From positions 34,184,040 to 34,248,039 of the forward strand of contig OZ024936.1 of NCBI GenBank assembly GCA_964017235.1: DNA of 64,000 nucleotides, read 5' to 3'. Shown piece after piece: positions 11,300-21,344 of the stretch (positions are counted from its first letter, which is position 1; each line of letters begins with the position of its first letter). Source of the stretch: Sabellastarte sp. h YS-2021. Its lineage: Eukaryota; Annelida; Polychaeta; Sabellida; Sabellidae. The notes beneath the pieces were generated by a model. The model ran no database searches. It was given only the letters and a program-made list of their open reading frames with translations, and had not been told where the DNA came from. The translations under genes were made by a program, and so were the position numbers.

Positions 11300-13528
11300 T
11301 TTAATAATTTTTAATGCATTAAAATTCATGAAATCATGCATAAAATCATTTATAACTTGAAAAGTGTTGCATTTAGAGCATTTTGTTAAAATATGTTATT
11401 CAGCTACTTTTTTCATAGCTACAATATGGTGAGTAAGTTGGGTGCCTGTCTCAATAGCTAAGTGAGTAATAGCTACTTTTGGGCTTTTCAGTAACTTCCA
11501 TCATGAGTAGAATCACTTGTAACTTAAAAACTATTGCATTTAGAGAATTTCGTATAAATATGTTATTCAGCTACTTTTGGGTCAGCTATAACATAGTAAG
11601 ATTTCAGACCTGTAGCTCATGGCATAGCTGAGTAATAGCTACTTTTAGGTTATCACTGTTGAGTAAATCGCTTATAACTTGGAAACTATTGCATTTAGAG
11701 TATTTTGTTTCAATATGTTATTCACCTATTTTGGGATCAGCTATAACAGTGAAGTTTCAGATCTGTGGCTCATTGCATAGCTGAGTAATAGCTACTTTGA
11801 AGTTCTCACTATTGAGTAAATCAGTTGTAATTGGAAAACTATTGCATTTAGAGAATTTCGTATAAATATGTTATTCAGCTACTTTTGGGTCAGTTATAAC
11901 ATAGTAAAATTTCAGACCTGTAGCTCATGGCATAGCTGAGTAATAGCTACTTTTAGGTCATCACTATTGAGTAAATCAGTTGTAACTTGAAAACTATTGC
12001 ATTTACAGTATTTTGGTTAAATATGTTGTTCACCTACTTTTGGGTCAGCTATAACATAGTAAAATTTCAGACCTGTAGCTCATTGCATAGCTGAGTAATA
12101 ACTACTTTGAGCTTCTCACTATTGAGTAAATCAGTTGTAATTGCAAAACTATTGCATTTAGAGAATTTAGTATAAATATGTTATTCAGCTACTTTTGGGT
12201 CAGCTATAACATAGTAAAATTTCAGACCTGTAGCTCATTGCATAGCTGAGTAATAACTACTTTGAGGTTCTCACTATTGAGTAAATCAGTTGTAATTGCA
12301 AAACTATTGGATTTAAAGAATTTAGTATAAATATGTTATTCAGCTACTTTTGGGTCAGCTATAACATAGTAAAATTTCAGACCTGTAGCTCATGGCATAG
12401 TTGAGTAATAGCTACTTTTAGGTTATCACTATTGAGTAAATCGCTTATAACTTGGAAATTATTGCATTTAGAGTATTTTGTTGCAATATGTTATTCACCT
12501 ATTTTGGGGTCAGCTATAACATAGTGAAGTTCCAGACCTGTGACTCATTGCATAGCTGAGTAATAGCTACTTTGAACTTCTCAATGTTGAGTAAATCACT
12601 TGTAATTTGAAAACTATTGCATTTAGAGAATTTAGTATAAATATGTTATTCAGCTACTTTTGGGTCAGCTATAACATAGTAAAATTTCAGACCTGTAGCT
12701 CATGGCATAGTTGAGTAATAGCTACTTTTAGGTTATCACTGTTGAGTAAATCACTTATAACTTGAAAACTATTGCATTTAGAGTATTTTGTTGCAATATG
12801 TTATTCACCTATTTTGGGGTCAGCTATAATATAGTGAAGTTCCAGACCTGTGGCTCATTGCATAGCTGAGTAATAGCTACTTTGAAGTTCTCACTGTTGA
12901 GTAAATCAGTTGTAATTGGAAAACTATTGCCTTTACAGAAATTTGTGCAAATATGTTATTCAGCTACTTTTGGGTCAGCTATAGCATAGTGAAATTACAG
13001 ACCTGTAGCTCATGGCACAACTGAGCAATAGCTATTCTCAGGCACTGACTGTTGAGTAAATCAGCTATAACTTGAAAAATATTGCATTTGGAGTATTTTG
13101 TTAAAATATATTGTTCACCTACTTTTGGGTTAGCTATAACATAGTGAAATTACAGACCTATAGCTCATGGCATAGCGGAGCAATAGCTATTTTCAGGTTC
13201 TCACTATTGAGTAAATCAGTTGTAACTTGAAAACTATTGCATTTACAGTATTTTGCTTAAATATGTTGTTCACCTACTTTTAGGTCAGCTATAACAGAGC
13301 AAAAATTCAGACATGTAGCTCATTGCATAGCTGAGTAATAGTTACTTTGAGGTTCTCACTCTTGAGTAAACCAGTTGTAACTTGAAAACTATTACATTTA
13401 GAGTATTTTGTTAAATATGTTATTCACAGACGTTTTGGTCGGCTATAACATATTGAAATTGCAGACCTCTATGTCATGGCATAGCTGAGCAATAGCTTCT
13501 TTCAGGTTCTCACTGTTGAGTAAATCAT
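11300..13528 (+). repeat. 155-bp minisatellite array inside element C
   Basis: About fourteen copies. The phrase TGGGTCAGCTATAACATAG recurs with a 155-bp period (for example 12046, 12201, 12356). Each unit contains GAGTAAATCA, then CTATTGCATTTAGAG, then ATATGTTATTCAGCTACTTT, then AATTTCAGACCTGTAGCTCA. The two alternating versions (GCTACTTTTAGG and GCTACTTTGAGG) suggest two-unit amplification. No coding is present. Confidence 0.85.
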
Positions 13529-14200
13529 TGTATCCAACCTGTAGGAAATCATGGGCTGGGAATCTGTTAATATGGTCCGATTTGACCTTGGAACCCTCCT
13601 TCAAGGTCAAATGAGGATAGCCAAACATAAAAGTGCTTATAACTCGCTTATTATTGGTCCTAGAGGTTGGAATGAAAACCAACCTATAGAAAATCATGAG
13701 CTGGGATTTTTTTGGTGTGGTCGGATTTCACCTTGGACCCCTCCTTCAAGGTCAAATGAGGATAGCCAAACTTAAAATGCTTATAACTCGCTTATTATTG
13801 GTCCTAGAGGTTTCGAATGGAAAACCAACCTATAGAAAATCATGGGCTGGGAATCTTTTGGTGTGGTCGGATTTGACCTGGGACCCCTCCTTCAAGGTCA
13901 ATTGAGGATAGCCAAACTTACAATTGCTTAGAACTCGCTTATTATTGGTCCTACAAGTTTGGGATGGTAAACAAGCTACAGGAAATCATGGGCTGGGAAT
14001 TTTTTTGTGTGGTCGGATTTGACCTTGGACCCCTCCTTCAAGGTCAAACAAGGATAGCCAAACTTAAAAAGTGCCTATGACTCACTTATTATTGGTCCGA
14101 GAGGTTTGGGATGGTAAACCATCCTAAATTCTTTGGCTGGGAATCTTTTGGTATGGTCAGATTTGACCTTTGGACCCCTTCTTCATGGTCGAATGAGGAT
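13529..14200 (+). repeat. Block of 147-bp units inserted in element C
   Basis: A 155-bp unit breaks off after GAGTAAATCA and restarts at ATTGCATTTATAG near 14200. In between lie about four and a half 147-bp units that begin with GTATCC, the same six bases that start elements B1 and D. The 3' hairpin of the B family is absent, so this is a truncated or internally deleted B-type copy. Confidence 0.65.
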
Positions 14201-14482
14201 ATTGCATTTATAGTATTTCTTTAAATATTTTTAACCTACTTTTTACACTTAAACAATTACCTTGTTACTTTATTTCATAATACCATTTGCAGGGCACAAC
14301 TTTTTTGTCCTTTTCTTCTGTCAGCTTCGGAATATCTTTCGAACATGCTGTTCAGTTACCATTTACTGTATTTCTGTACAGCCCTTTCCCTGATAATTAT
14401 GCTTTCCTCTCATTATCACCATCACAAATCAAAAACATTCAGTCAGCTGACACAGTGCCCGTTCACGGGCACTCTCCTCTTG

Positions 14483-14606
14483 TTTTTCAAGCGTGAGCTC
14501 TTGTGAGGTTCGCGCTTCCAGGAGTCTCTTTTTTTTGTGTCCCAGGACTTTCATGAATTGTGGCGTAGTGTGACGAGTGTCTGCCTTTTACAGAACTCAA
14601 GCGGCG
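14483..14606 (+). promoter_or_regulatory. UQCRB: Probable UQCRB promoter and 5' leader
   Basis: Only about 125 bp lie between the end of element C and the proposed UQCRB start codon, so the core promoter either lies here or overlaps the transposon. No TATA box is seen. The stretch has a pyrimidine run (14527-14537) and GC-containing words (GCGTGAGCTC, GGTTCGCGC) unlike the flanking AT-rich DNA. TATA-less promoters are common for housekeeping mitochondrial genes. The transcription start is not determined. Confidence 0.4.
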
Positions 14607-16052
14607 ATGGGTTACGTTAGTACTGGGATGGGTGCCCACTTCAGTGCACTACTTGAGTTTCTGATGGCTTTACTGCTCTCACTAGTAGACCGAAACCCCT
14701 TTCGACCTTGTTTTTATAATTTTTGCTTGTTGCACAATATGGTGTATGTCTTCCGGGTAAATCATTGTTTTGTTCTATTTGCAGATCCTGACATTGTGGA
14801 GACATTCAGAAATTGGTGCTACAGAAAGTCATATTTCCCAGAACTAGGTAATAAAATTTCATTTTCATTTTGTAATCACAAATCAATATTGTTGACACGG
14901 TTGTTTATATGATGAAATCTAGGAGAAAATGGCAATGAGAAAAGGACGTTCAGGTCAGGGCAAAGTATTTGCTGAATTAACTTATTTTATTGAAAAATGA
15001 AATTATTTTTTATATCTTTGAGAGTAAAATCATGATCTATTTTAAAGTAACAAGGTTATTATGAAGATTTGTGGGACTGTATTTTTCCACAGTTGTGATG
15101 TGTTTGTAGACATGTGGCGCACTGTGTTTTTGCAGGTGTAATGTTTAAATAGGTGTGGCATCGTACATTTTAATAGGTCACACATGTGATGATGTTATCT
15201 ATATATTGCCTTGTATGATTTGACAGGTCTGATGTATGACGATATACGGTACATGTCACCTGAAGTGAAGGAGGCCCTGAAGAGACTGCCTCCTCACATA
15301 GTGGATGAGAGAACCTTCCGGATAGACAGAGCACTGCAGCTCTCTGCAAGGAAGCAGGTGCTCCCTAAAGACGAGTGGATGACCAGGCAACAGGTAGGGG
15401 TCAGAAAACATAAAAGTGCAAGCTAGAATATCACAGTGTTAATGCAGTCTACAGCATCACACTTACAGTTGTTAATGTAAATCCAAAGGGACCAGAAAAC
15501 ATTGTATGGAACTGGGGTATCGGGAGTGCAGGCTTAATTTCCATTGATAGGGTCTTTTTAAGCTTGATGTTTACATCTAGTTACGAGATTTCTCATCATA
15601 ATAATACCATTTTCATAATAGCTGGCATCAGAGCACATAAAATATAATAATATATTTGTTAAATTATACAACAGGCATGGATAAAACTATAAAATAGCAA
15701 AACAATTTATGAATCATCATCAAACATGATTCAGAACTGTGTTCTGACATTACTTGTATTACCTAGAGCTCACTTTTAGTCATTGCGTGAAATTTAAGGC
15801 ACTTCACAATATGCCTAAACAGTTTAGGCATTTTGTAAGATAACTGAAATGTTTAGTTGTTAACGTTATTGCCTGGTTACACGTATTGCCTGTTATGGTA
15901 TCTATGAAAGTTTAATGTGATTACTAAGTCCGTGACATGTAAGAAAAGGTATGCTATTTATTTTGTTGTTTTAGGATACATTTTACATGGCAGATGTTCT
16001 GGAACAAGTCAAGGAGGAGATGAAAGAGAAGAAGGAATGGCAGAGAAAGTAA
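14607..16052 (+). CDS. UQCRB: Cytochrome b-c1 complex subunit 7 (UQCRB/QCR7), four exons
   Basis: This is a nuclear-encoded small subunit of mitochondrial respiratory complex III, on the matrix side of the inner membrane, where it helps anchor and assemble cytochrome b. Proposed exons are 14607-14610, 14785-14847, 15227-15393 and 15975-16052, with GT/AG introns in phases 1, 1 and 0. The product is 103 residues, against about 111 in human. Family landmarks are FRNWCY near the N terminus, the hallmark GLMYDD at the exon 2/3 junction, EALKRLPPHIVDERTFRIDR, the LPKDEW motif, and a charged C-terminal helix (EEMKEKKEWQRK). Exons 2-4 are secure because the frame is continuous and the family signature crosses both junctions. 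Exon 1 is an inference: it would hold only ATG plus one base, in a fair start context (GCGGCGATGG), and an alternative upstream first exon cannot be excluded. No stop or frameshift is seen in the exons. Confidence 0.85.
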
Positions 16053-16316
16053 CTGTAAACTCAATAGGACATTGTATATAAACTGGGCACTGACTTCAAC
16101 ATCATCTCACCTCTGTAGTTCCACATTAGTGTTTTAACCTTACTTATCAAGATTTCTTCCGTAAAATGCTGAAGTTGGGTCGAGTTCGATTTTCTCACAG
16201 ACGTAAACCCACAAAAGGATGTGTGTTAGTGTGGAAGACTGAAAGAGAACAAAGAGTGGTTTTGAAAGTCTGTGAAGCGTGGGGAACACTAGAGTAATAG
16301 TGCATCTAAGTGGATT

Positions 16317-16322
16317 AATAAA
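16317..16322 (+). terminator. UQCRB: UQCRB polyadenylation signal
   Basis: AATAAA lies 265 bp after the UQCRB stop codon. It is followed within 15-40 bp by a GT/T-rich stretch (TGTTGTTTACTGTTC, then TTTTCTTTTTGTG) of the sort that supports 3' end cleavage. Confidence 0.6.
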
Positions 16323-16329
16323 GAGTGAC

Positions 16330-17276
16330 CATGTTGTTTACTGTTCTTTTCTTTTTGTGACCTGAAAAGTGTGAGTGGTATGTTATGGTACAACTGATCT
16401 TAACTTACTTTGGCTGCAGATTTGGACAGTGTACACCACGTGAATGTAACCCCAGTTGTAATAATGAAAACATAAACAGATGTTAACTGTTTGGAACACT
16501 ACAGTAAAAGATTTTGTTATTAGTAATCTTAACCCATCAGATTTGCTCCTATTGCATCTCCAGAGTGAACTAATTGAAATAATTTGCTATCTTCTTTTTT
16601 GAGAAAAAGCCAAAATGATATAAGGACTCTGGACAAAGATAAATCTGATGAAGACACTGTATCTGGTAAGCTAACTAGCGTCAAATGTTTGTTCATATTC
16701 CCAGATCCCCTTATGGGATTTGAAATTGCTGATCCAGATTTGGTATTACATGGCAAATTTTTGTTGTTTGACTCTGAGTACACATTTTGGAGGATACCTG
16801 ACTGTGCATGAAATGACTTTGAATATGTCAAAACTGGTAACCGATGTACAGGTGCTTGTTTGACCAATCTATTCGAAGGATTTGGCTGGCAAATTGACAT
16901 CACTAAGGATGATCAGTGATATCACTAAGTTGGGTCTACTAATGGTGGTGTCACTGATGACATCATGACATCACTATTGCCTAGGGTGGGGGGATGATAT
17001 TGATGAATTGGAGGCACACTTTCACCACAGAGGCTCATCAGACACTGATATTAGTATGTATTCATTTATGAATTTATGGCACCTGAAAGAGGGTACATAT
17101 GTGGACGGATTTTGGTTTGATTTGACTGGTGGTGCTTTGAGGCCTATGTGATCTTTGGATTGCGGGTCCACATGACCCTCGTGTGATCACTGAGTTAATA
17201 AACAAGCTGTGGTAAGGTAGGGGCTATGGTCCTTGGATAATGATATTGGTTATTCTTGAAAGTGTCTTAACTAATT
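16330..17276. other. Unassigned stretch downstream of UQCRB
   Basis: No known gene or repeat was recognised. Overlapping open frames exist on both strands at 16529-16903 (124 codons minus, 75 codons plus). Neither shows a recognisable domain, signal peptide or codon pattern, so neither was called. A cluster of GATGACATCA/GATATCACT-like words occurs at 16900-16975. Confidence 0.45.
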
Positions 17277-17469
17277 GTATCCCCGGCGTGAAGCGGGGAT
17301 ACTATGGATTCATCATCGTCGTCGTCCGCGCCCTCGTCCGCGTCTCCAGAGATTTCTTGTTAGCTCACATTTCTGTCCAGATTTCTTTCAAATTTGGCAG
17401 GTGGCTTGATATGGTAGAGGACTCGCCACCCTATCTTTTTGGTAGGGTTTATGCCTAAATTAGGCCTGT

Positions 17470-17965
17470 GGTAGACAAAAATGTCTAAAACACAAATTTG
17501 CTTGTATCTCCTTAACCGTGCGAGATAGAGCGATTTCGTCGAAATTTTCGACCCACAGGGCATCTGACCAATGTACTCTTGCCAATTTTCAAAAAAATTC
17601 CCCTCCCCAAAAATGGCGGCCATTTTGAATTTTCAAATTTTTGCCAAAAATGGCAAAACACAAATTTGCTTCTATCTCCTTAATCGTGTGAGATAAAGAG
17701 AAAATTTCGACCCACAGGGTACCTAGAAATGTACTCTTGGCAATTTTCAAAAAAAATTTCCCCTCCCCAAAAATGGCGGCTATTTTGAATTTTAGAATTT
17801 TTGCCAAAAATGGCAAAACACAAATTTGCTTCTATCTCCTTAACCGTGCGAGATAAAGAGATTTCGTCGAAATTTTCTACCCGCAGGGTATCTAGAAATG
17901 TATTCTTTGCAATTTTCAAAAAATTTTCCCCTTCCCAAAAATGGCGGCCATTTTGAATTTTGGAC
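17470..17965 (+). repeat. 169-bp units in element D
   Basis: About three units with the phrases CGAGATAGAGCGATTTCGTC, GACCCACAGGG and AAAATGGCGGCCATTTTG. They are shared with the array at 28690-29632. The palindromic AAATGGCGGCCATTT core is conserved in every unit. Minus-strand open frames across these units are an artefact of repetition. Confidence 0.75.
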
Positions 17966-18189
17966 TCACCACCCTATCTTTTTGGTAGGCTTTATGTCTA
18001 AATTAGGCCTGTGGTAGACAAAAATGTCTAAAATGTGGAGTATTGCTTGTTAGCGATCTACAGTCCACATTTCTTTCCAGATTTCTTTCATATTTGGCAG
18101 GTGGCTTGGTATGCTAGAGGGACTCACCACCCTATCTTTTTGGTATTGTTTTTGTCTAAATTAGGTCTGTGGTAGACAAAAATGTCTAA

Positions 18190-19630
18190 AATCACCTACT
18201 CAAAATGAGTAAATGCGAATTATCTCTAAAAGTATTGCGCATATTCAATTTTTATCAAATAAATCATTCACCTACTTTTGGGAGAGCTTTCACATGGTGA
18301 AGTTTCAGACCCATAGCTAATTACTCACCTACTCAAAATGAGTAAATGCTAATTATCTGTAAAAGTATAGCACATATTCAATTTTTATCAAATAAATCGT
18401 TCATCTGCTTTTGGGAGAGCTTTCACATGGTGAAGTTCCAGACCCGTGGGTAATTACTCGCCTACTCAAAATGAGTAAATGGTAATTATCTCTAAAAGTA
18501 TTGCAGATAGACAATTTTTCTCAAATAACTCATTCACCTACTTTTGGGAGAGCTTTCACATGGTGAAGTTCCAGACCCGTAGGTAATTACTCACCTACTC
18601 AAAATGAGTAAATGCTAATTATCTCTAAAAGTATTGGAGATAGCCAATTTTTCTCAAATAACTCATTCACCTCCTTTTGGGAGAGCTTTCACATGGTAAA
18701 GTTCCAGACCCGTAGGTAATTCCTCACCTACTCAAAATGAGTAAATGCGAATTATCTCTTAAAAGTATTGCAGATAGCCAATTTTTCTCAAATAACTCAT
18801 TCACCTACTTTTGGGAGAGCTTTCACATGGTGAAGTTTCAGACCCGTACCTAATTACTCGCCTACTAAAAATGAGTAAATGCAAATTATCTCTAAAAATA
18901 TTGTGGATAACCCAATTTTTATCAAATAACTCATTCATCTACTTTTGGAAGAGCTTTCACCTGGTGAAGTTTCAGACCCATAGCTAATTACTCAGCTACT
19001 CAAAATGAGTAAATGCGAATTATCTCTAGAAGTATTGCAGATAGCCAATTTTTCTCAAATAACTCCTTCACCTACTTTTGGGAGAGCTTTCACTTGAAGT
19101 TTCAGACCTGTAGCTAATTACTCACCTACTCAAAATGAGTAAATGCTAATTATCTCCTAAAGTATTGCGGATACCCAATTTTTATCAAATAACTCATTCA
19201 TCTACTTTTGGGAGAGCTTTCACATGGTGAAGTTCCAGACCCGTAGGTAATTACTCACCTACTCAAAATGAGTAAATGTGAATTATGTCTAAAAGTATTG
19301 CAGATAGCCAATTTTTCTCAAATAACTCATTCGCCTACTTTTGGGAGAGTTTTCACTTGATGAAGTTTTAGACCCGTAGCTAATTATTCACCTACTCAAA
19401 ATGAGTAAATGCGAATTATCTCTAGAAGTATTGCAGATAGCCAGTATTTCTCAAATAACTCATTCACCTACATTTTGGAGAGCTTTCAATTAGTGAATTT
19501 TCAGATCCGCAGCTAATTACTCACCTACTGAAAATGAGTAAATGCCTATTATCACTGAAAGTATTGCAGATAGTCAGTATTTCTCAAATAACTCATTCAC
19601 CTACATTTTGGAGAGTTTTCACATGCTAAA
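18190..19630 (+). repeat. 133-bp minisatellite array in element D
   Basis: About eleven units containing CCTACTCAAAATGAGTAAAT, then AGTATTGCAGATAGCCAAT, then CTTTTGGGAGAGCTTTCACA, then AGTTTCAGACCCGTAGCTAA. The phrase ACTCAAAATGAGT is a 13-base near-palindrome kept in nearly all units. This is the same family as 29640-31640. Confidence 0.85.
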
Positions 19631-20727
19631 GTTTTTTTATGAATTTTTAAAATAATTTTTAATGCATTAAAATTAATGAAATCATGCACTAAATCAGTTA
19701 TAACTTGAAAAGTATTGCATGCACAGTCTGGAATCATTTGCCTAATGAGGTACGTTCTGCCCCAACTCTCACCTGTTTCAGGAAAAGGTTAAAATCATAT
19801 CTCTTCCACAAGGCATTCCCACCTTAGCTTACACTCTATCCGGCATCTCCGTGGTACTGGACTTGGCAACGGCTATGGACAGATGATTTCTTAAACTTGA
19901 TTTTTGGTGTTGCGCCTTAGAGTCTGCCTAGCAGAGATTAAGCGCTATAAAAGTACAGAATAGAATAGAATGTAGAGAACTTTGTTAAAATATGTTATTC
20001 AGCTACTTTTTCCATAGCTACAACATGGTGACTAACTTGTGTGTCTATCTCAACAGCTAAGTGAGTAATAGCTACTTTTGGATTTTTCACTTACTTCCAT
20101 CATGAGTAAAATCACTTGTAACTTGAAAACTATTGCATTTACAGAATTTTGTGCAAATCTGTTATTCATCTACTTTTGGGTCAGCTATTACATAATAAAA
20201 TTTCAGACCTGTAGCTCATGGCATAGCTGAGTAATAGCTACTTTTAGGTTATCACTGTTGAGTAAATCACTTATAACTTGAAAACTGTTGCATTTAGATT
20301 ATTTAGTTTCAAAATGTTATTCACCTATTTTGAGGCAGCTATAACATAGTAAAATTCCAGACCTGTGGCTAATTGCATAGCTGAGTAATAGCTACTTTGA
20401 GGTTCTTGCTCAACACTAAATCATTTGTAACTTGAAAAGTATTGCATTTAGAGCATTTTGTTAAAATGTTATTCAGCTACTTTTTTCCATAGCTACAACA
20501 TTGTGAGTAACTTGAGTGTCTATCTCAATAGCTAAGTCATTAATAGCTATTTTTGGACTTTTCACTAACTCCCATCATGAGTAAAATCACTTGTAACTTG
20601 AAAACTATTGCATTTAGAGAATTTTGTGCAAATCTGTTATTCACCTACTTTTGGGTCAGCTATAACATAGTAAAATTTCAGACCTCTAGCTCGTGGCATA
20701 GCTGAGTAATAGCTACTTTTGCCTTTG
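19631..20727 (+). repeat. C-type interior with 155-bp units, split by a LINE fragment
   Basis: From 19631 the sequence matches the start of the element C interior (TTTTTAATGCATTAAAATT, compare 11310-11330) and continues as 155-bp units to 20727. The first unit stops at ATTGCAT (19720) and resumes with TAGAGAAC after the LINE fragment (19721-19970). This is about five units in all. Confidence 0.75.
19721..19970 (+). mobile_element. 5'-truncated CR1/L2-like LINE, 3' end only
   Basis: It begins in the last codons of a reverse transcriptase ORF (WNHLPNEVRSAPTLTCFRKR, then LKSYLFHKAFP and stop). It continues with a short 3' region containing a hairpin around TTAAGCGCT and ends in short AATAGAATAGAAT repeats. 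That is typical of CR1/L2-type LINEs, which lack poly(A) tails. It sits inside a 155-bp unit whose two halves are visible on either side. Confidence 0.75.
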
Positions 20728-20799
20728 CCGGTGGATACATCTTGCATCTGGCCACAGATGCGTCCTTGGTCTAGTTAACAGTAGATTAAGTGGCTACTT

Positions 20800-21035
20800 G
20801 GGGGGCCACGGTGGCAGAGTGGAAACACTCACCTCCCACCTCTGAGGCCGGTGTTCGATCCCCGGCACGGCCTCAAGTGGGAAAGCTGGTAGTTGCTTGC
20901 CATTGGTCGGCAGTTTACAGTACAGAACCCTAACGAACTGTATGTACTAGTTTCCTCTGCCCTTCCAACTACCCGTCGTGATATGACCTGTACAGTGTTG
21001 AAAGCGACGTAAAACCCCAAATAAATAAATATAAA
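20800..21035 (+). mobile_element. tRNA-derived SINE
   Basis: The head has RNA polymerase III promoter boxes: an A-box-like TGGCAGAGTGG (20812-20822) and a B-box-like GGTGTTCGATCCC (20850-20862). The tail is GAAAGCGACGTAAAACCCC followed by AAATAAATAAAT. It is flanked by ATTAAGTGGCTACTT (20785-20799) and ATTAAGTTGCTACTT (21036-21050), a 15-bp target duplication with one mismatch. The GCGACGTAAAACCC-type 3' segment recalls the Meta-domain SINEs of molluscs (RUDI group); that assignment is from memory. It is not a functional tRNA gene. Confidence 0.8.
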
Positions 21036-21344
21036 ATTAAGTTGCTACTTTTTGAATCTATTTTGGTTTTTGCAGAGTAGTCACATTTGATGACCGTGCA
21101 TGTGATGTGGCCCAGTGAACAGTGAGTTTTATTGCGTTAATACATCCTATCCAATGGACAATTGCTTTACCGGTTGGCATGACCGGTCCCGCCAAACGTC
21201 AGAAAAAGACATCCTGTATATAATACTGGCAGGACCGGTCACACAGTGTGCAACAGAGCTACGTTTTTGAAGTTTTACAACGAACATTACCCTTTTATTT
21301 TATTCCAAGTAGTACTTTATATTTCTACTAGTTTACTGATCATC

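Larger units (their letters stand above)
10932..14482 (+). mobile_element. Element C: Helentron-like element with 155-bp array
   Basis: The 5' end contains two copies of the palindrome GTCAGCTGAC (10933-10957). The same motif returns at 14441-14450, followed at once by a strong hairpin GTGCCCG-TTCA-CGGGCAC (14455-14472) and the terminus TCTCCTCTTG, then T residues. This is again a 5' motif repeated ahead of a 3' hairpin, but the last bases are not CTAG, so C belongs to a different family from A, B, D and E. Its body is a 155-bp array plus an inserted block of 147-bp units. Its right edge lies about 125 bp before the UQCRB start codon. Confidence 0.6.
17277..20774 (+). mobile_element. Element D: mosaic Helentron-like element
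   Basis: It starts GTATCCCCGGCGTGAAGC, which folds on itself (GTATCCCC with GGGGATAC, 17277-17302). Near the right end CCGGTGGATAC (20728-20738), the inverse of the 5' motif, precedes a hairpin GCATCTG-GCCA-CAGATGC (20744-20761) and the terminus GGTCTAG (to 20774) followed by TT. Removing it gives AACTAATTAACAG, an insertion between T residues. Inside are three arrays in order: 169-bp units, 133-bp units, and a copy of the C-type interior with 155-bp units. A LINE fragment sits in the last. No transposase gene is present. Confidence 0.65.

Noticed and set aside
16529..16903. 124-codon minus frame and 75-codon plus frame
   Set aside because: They overlap on opposite strands, and neither has a recognisable domain. 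Too weak to call either.
17360..17919. Overlapping minus-strand frames rich in AIFGKNLKIQN-like repeats; also 28791-29670
   Set aside because: They follow the 169-bp repeat on both strands and change frame with unit-length changes. Not genes.
21246..21344. Extended N terminus for the DIRS-a gag starting at 21246
   Set aside because: The cysteine-rich family signature begins right after the ATG at 21345, and the residues before it are not matched in DIRS-c.
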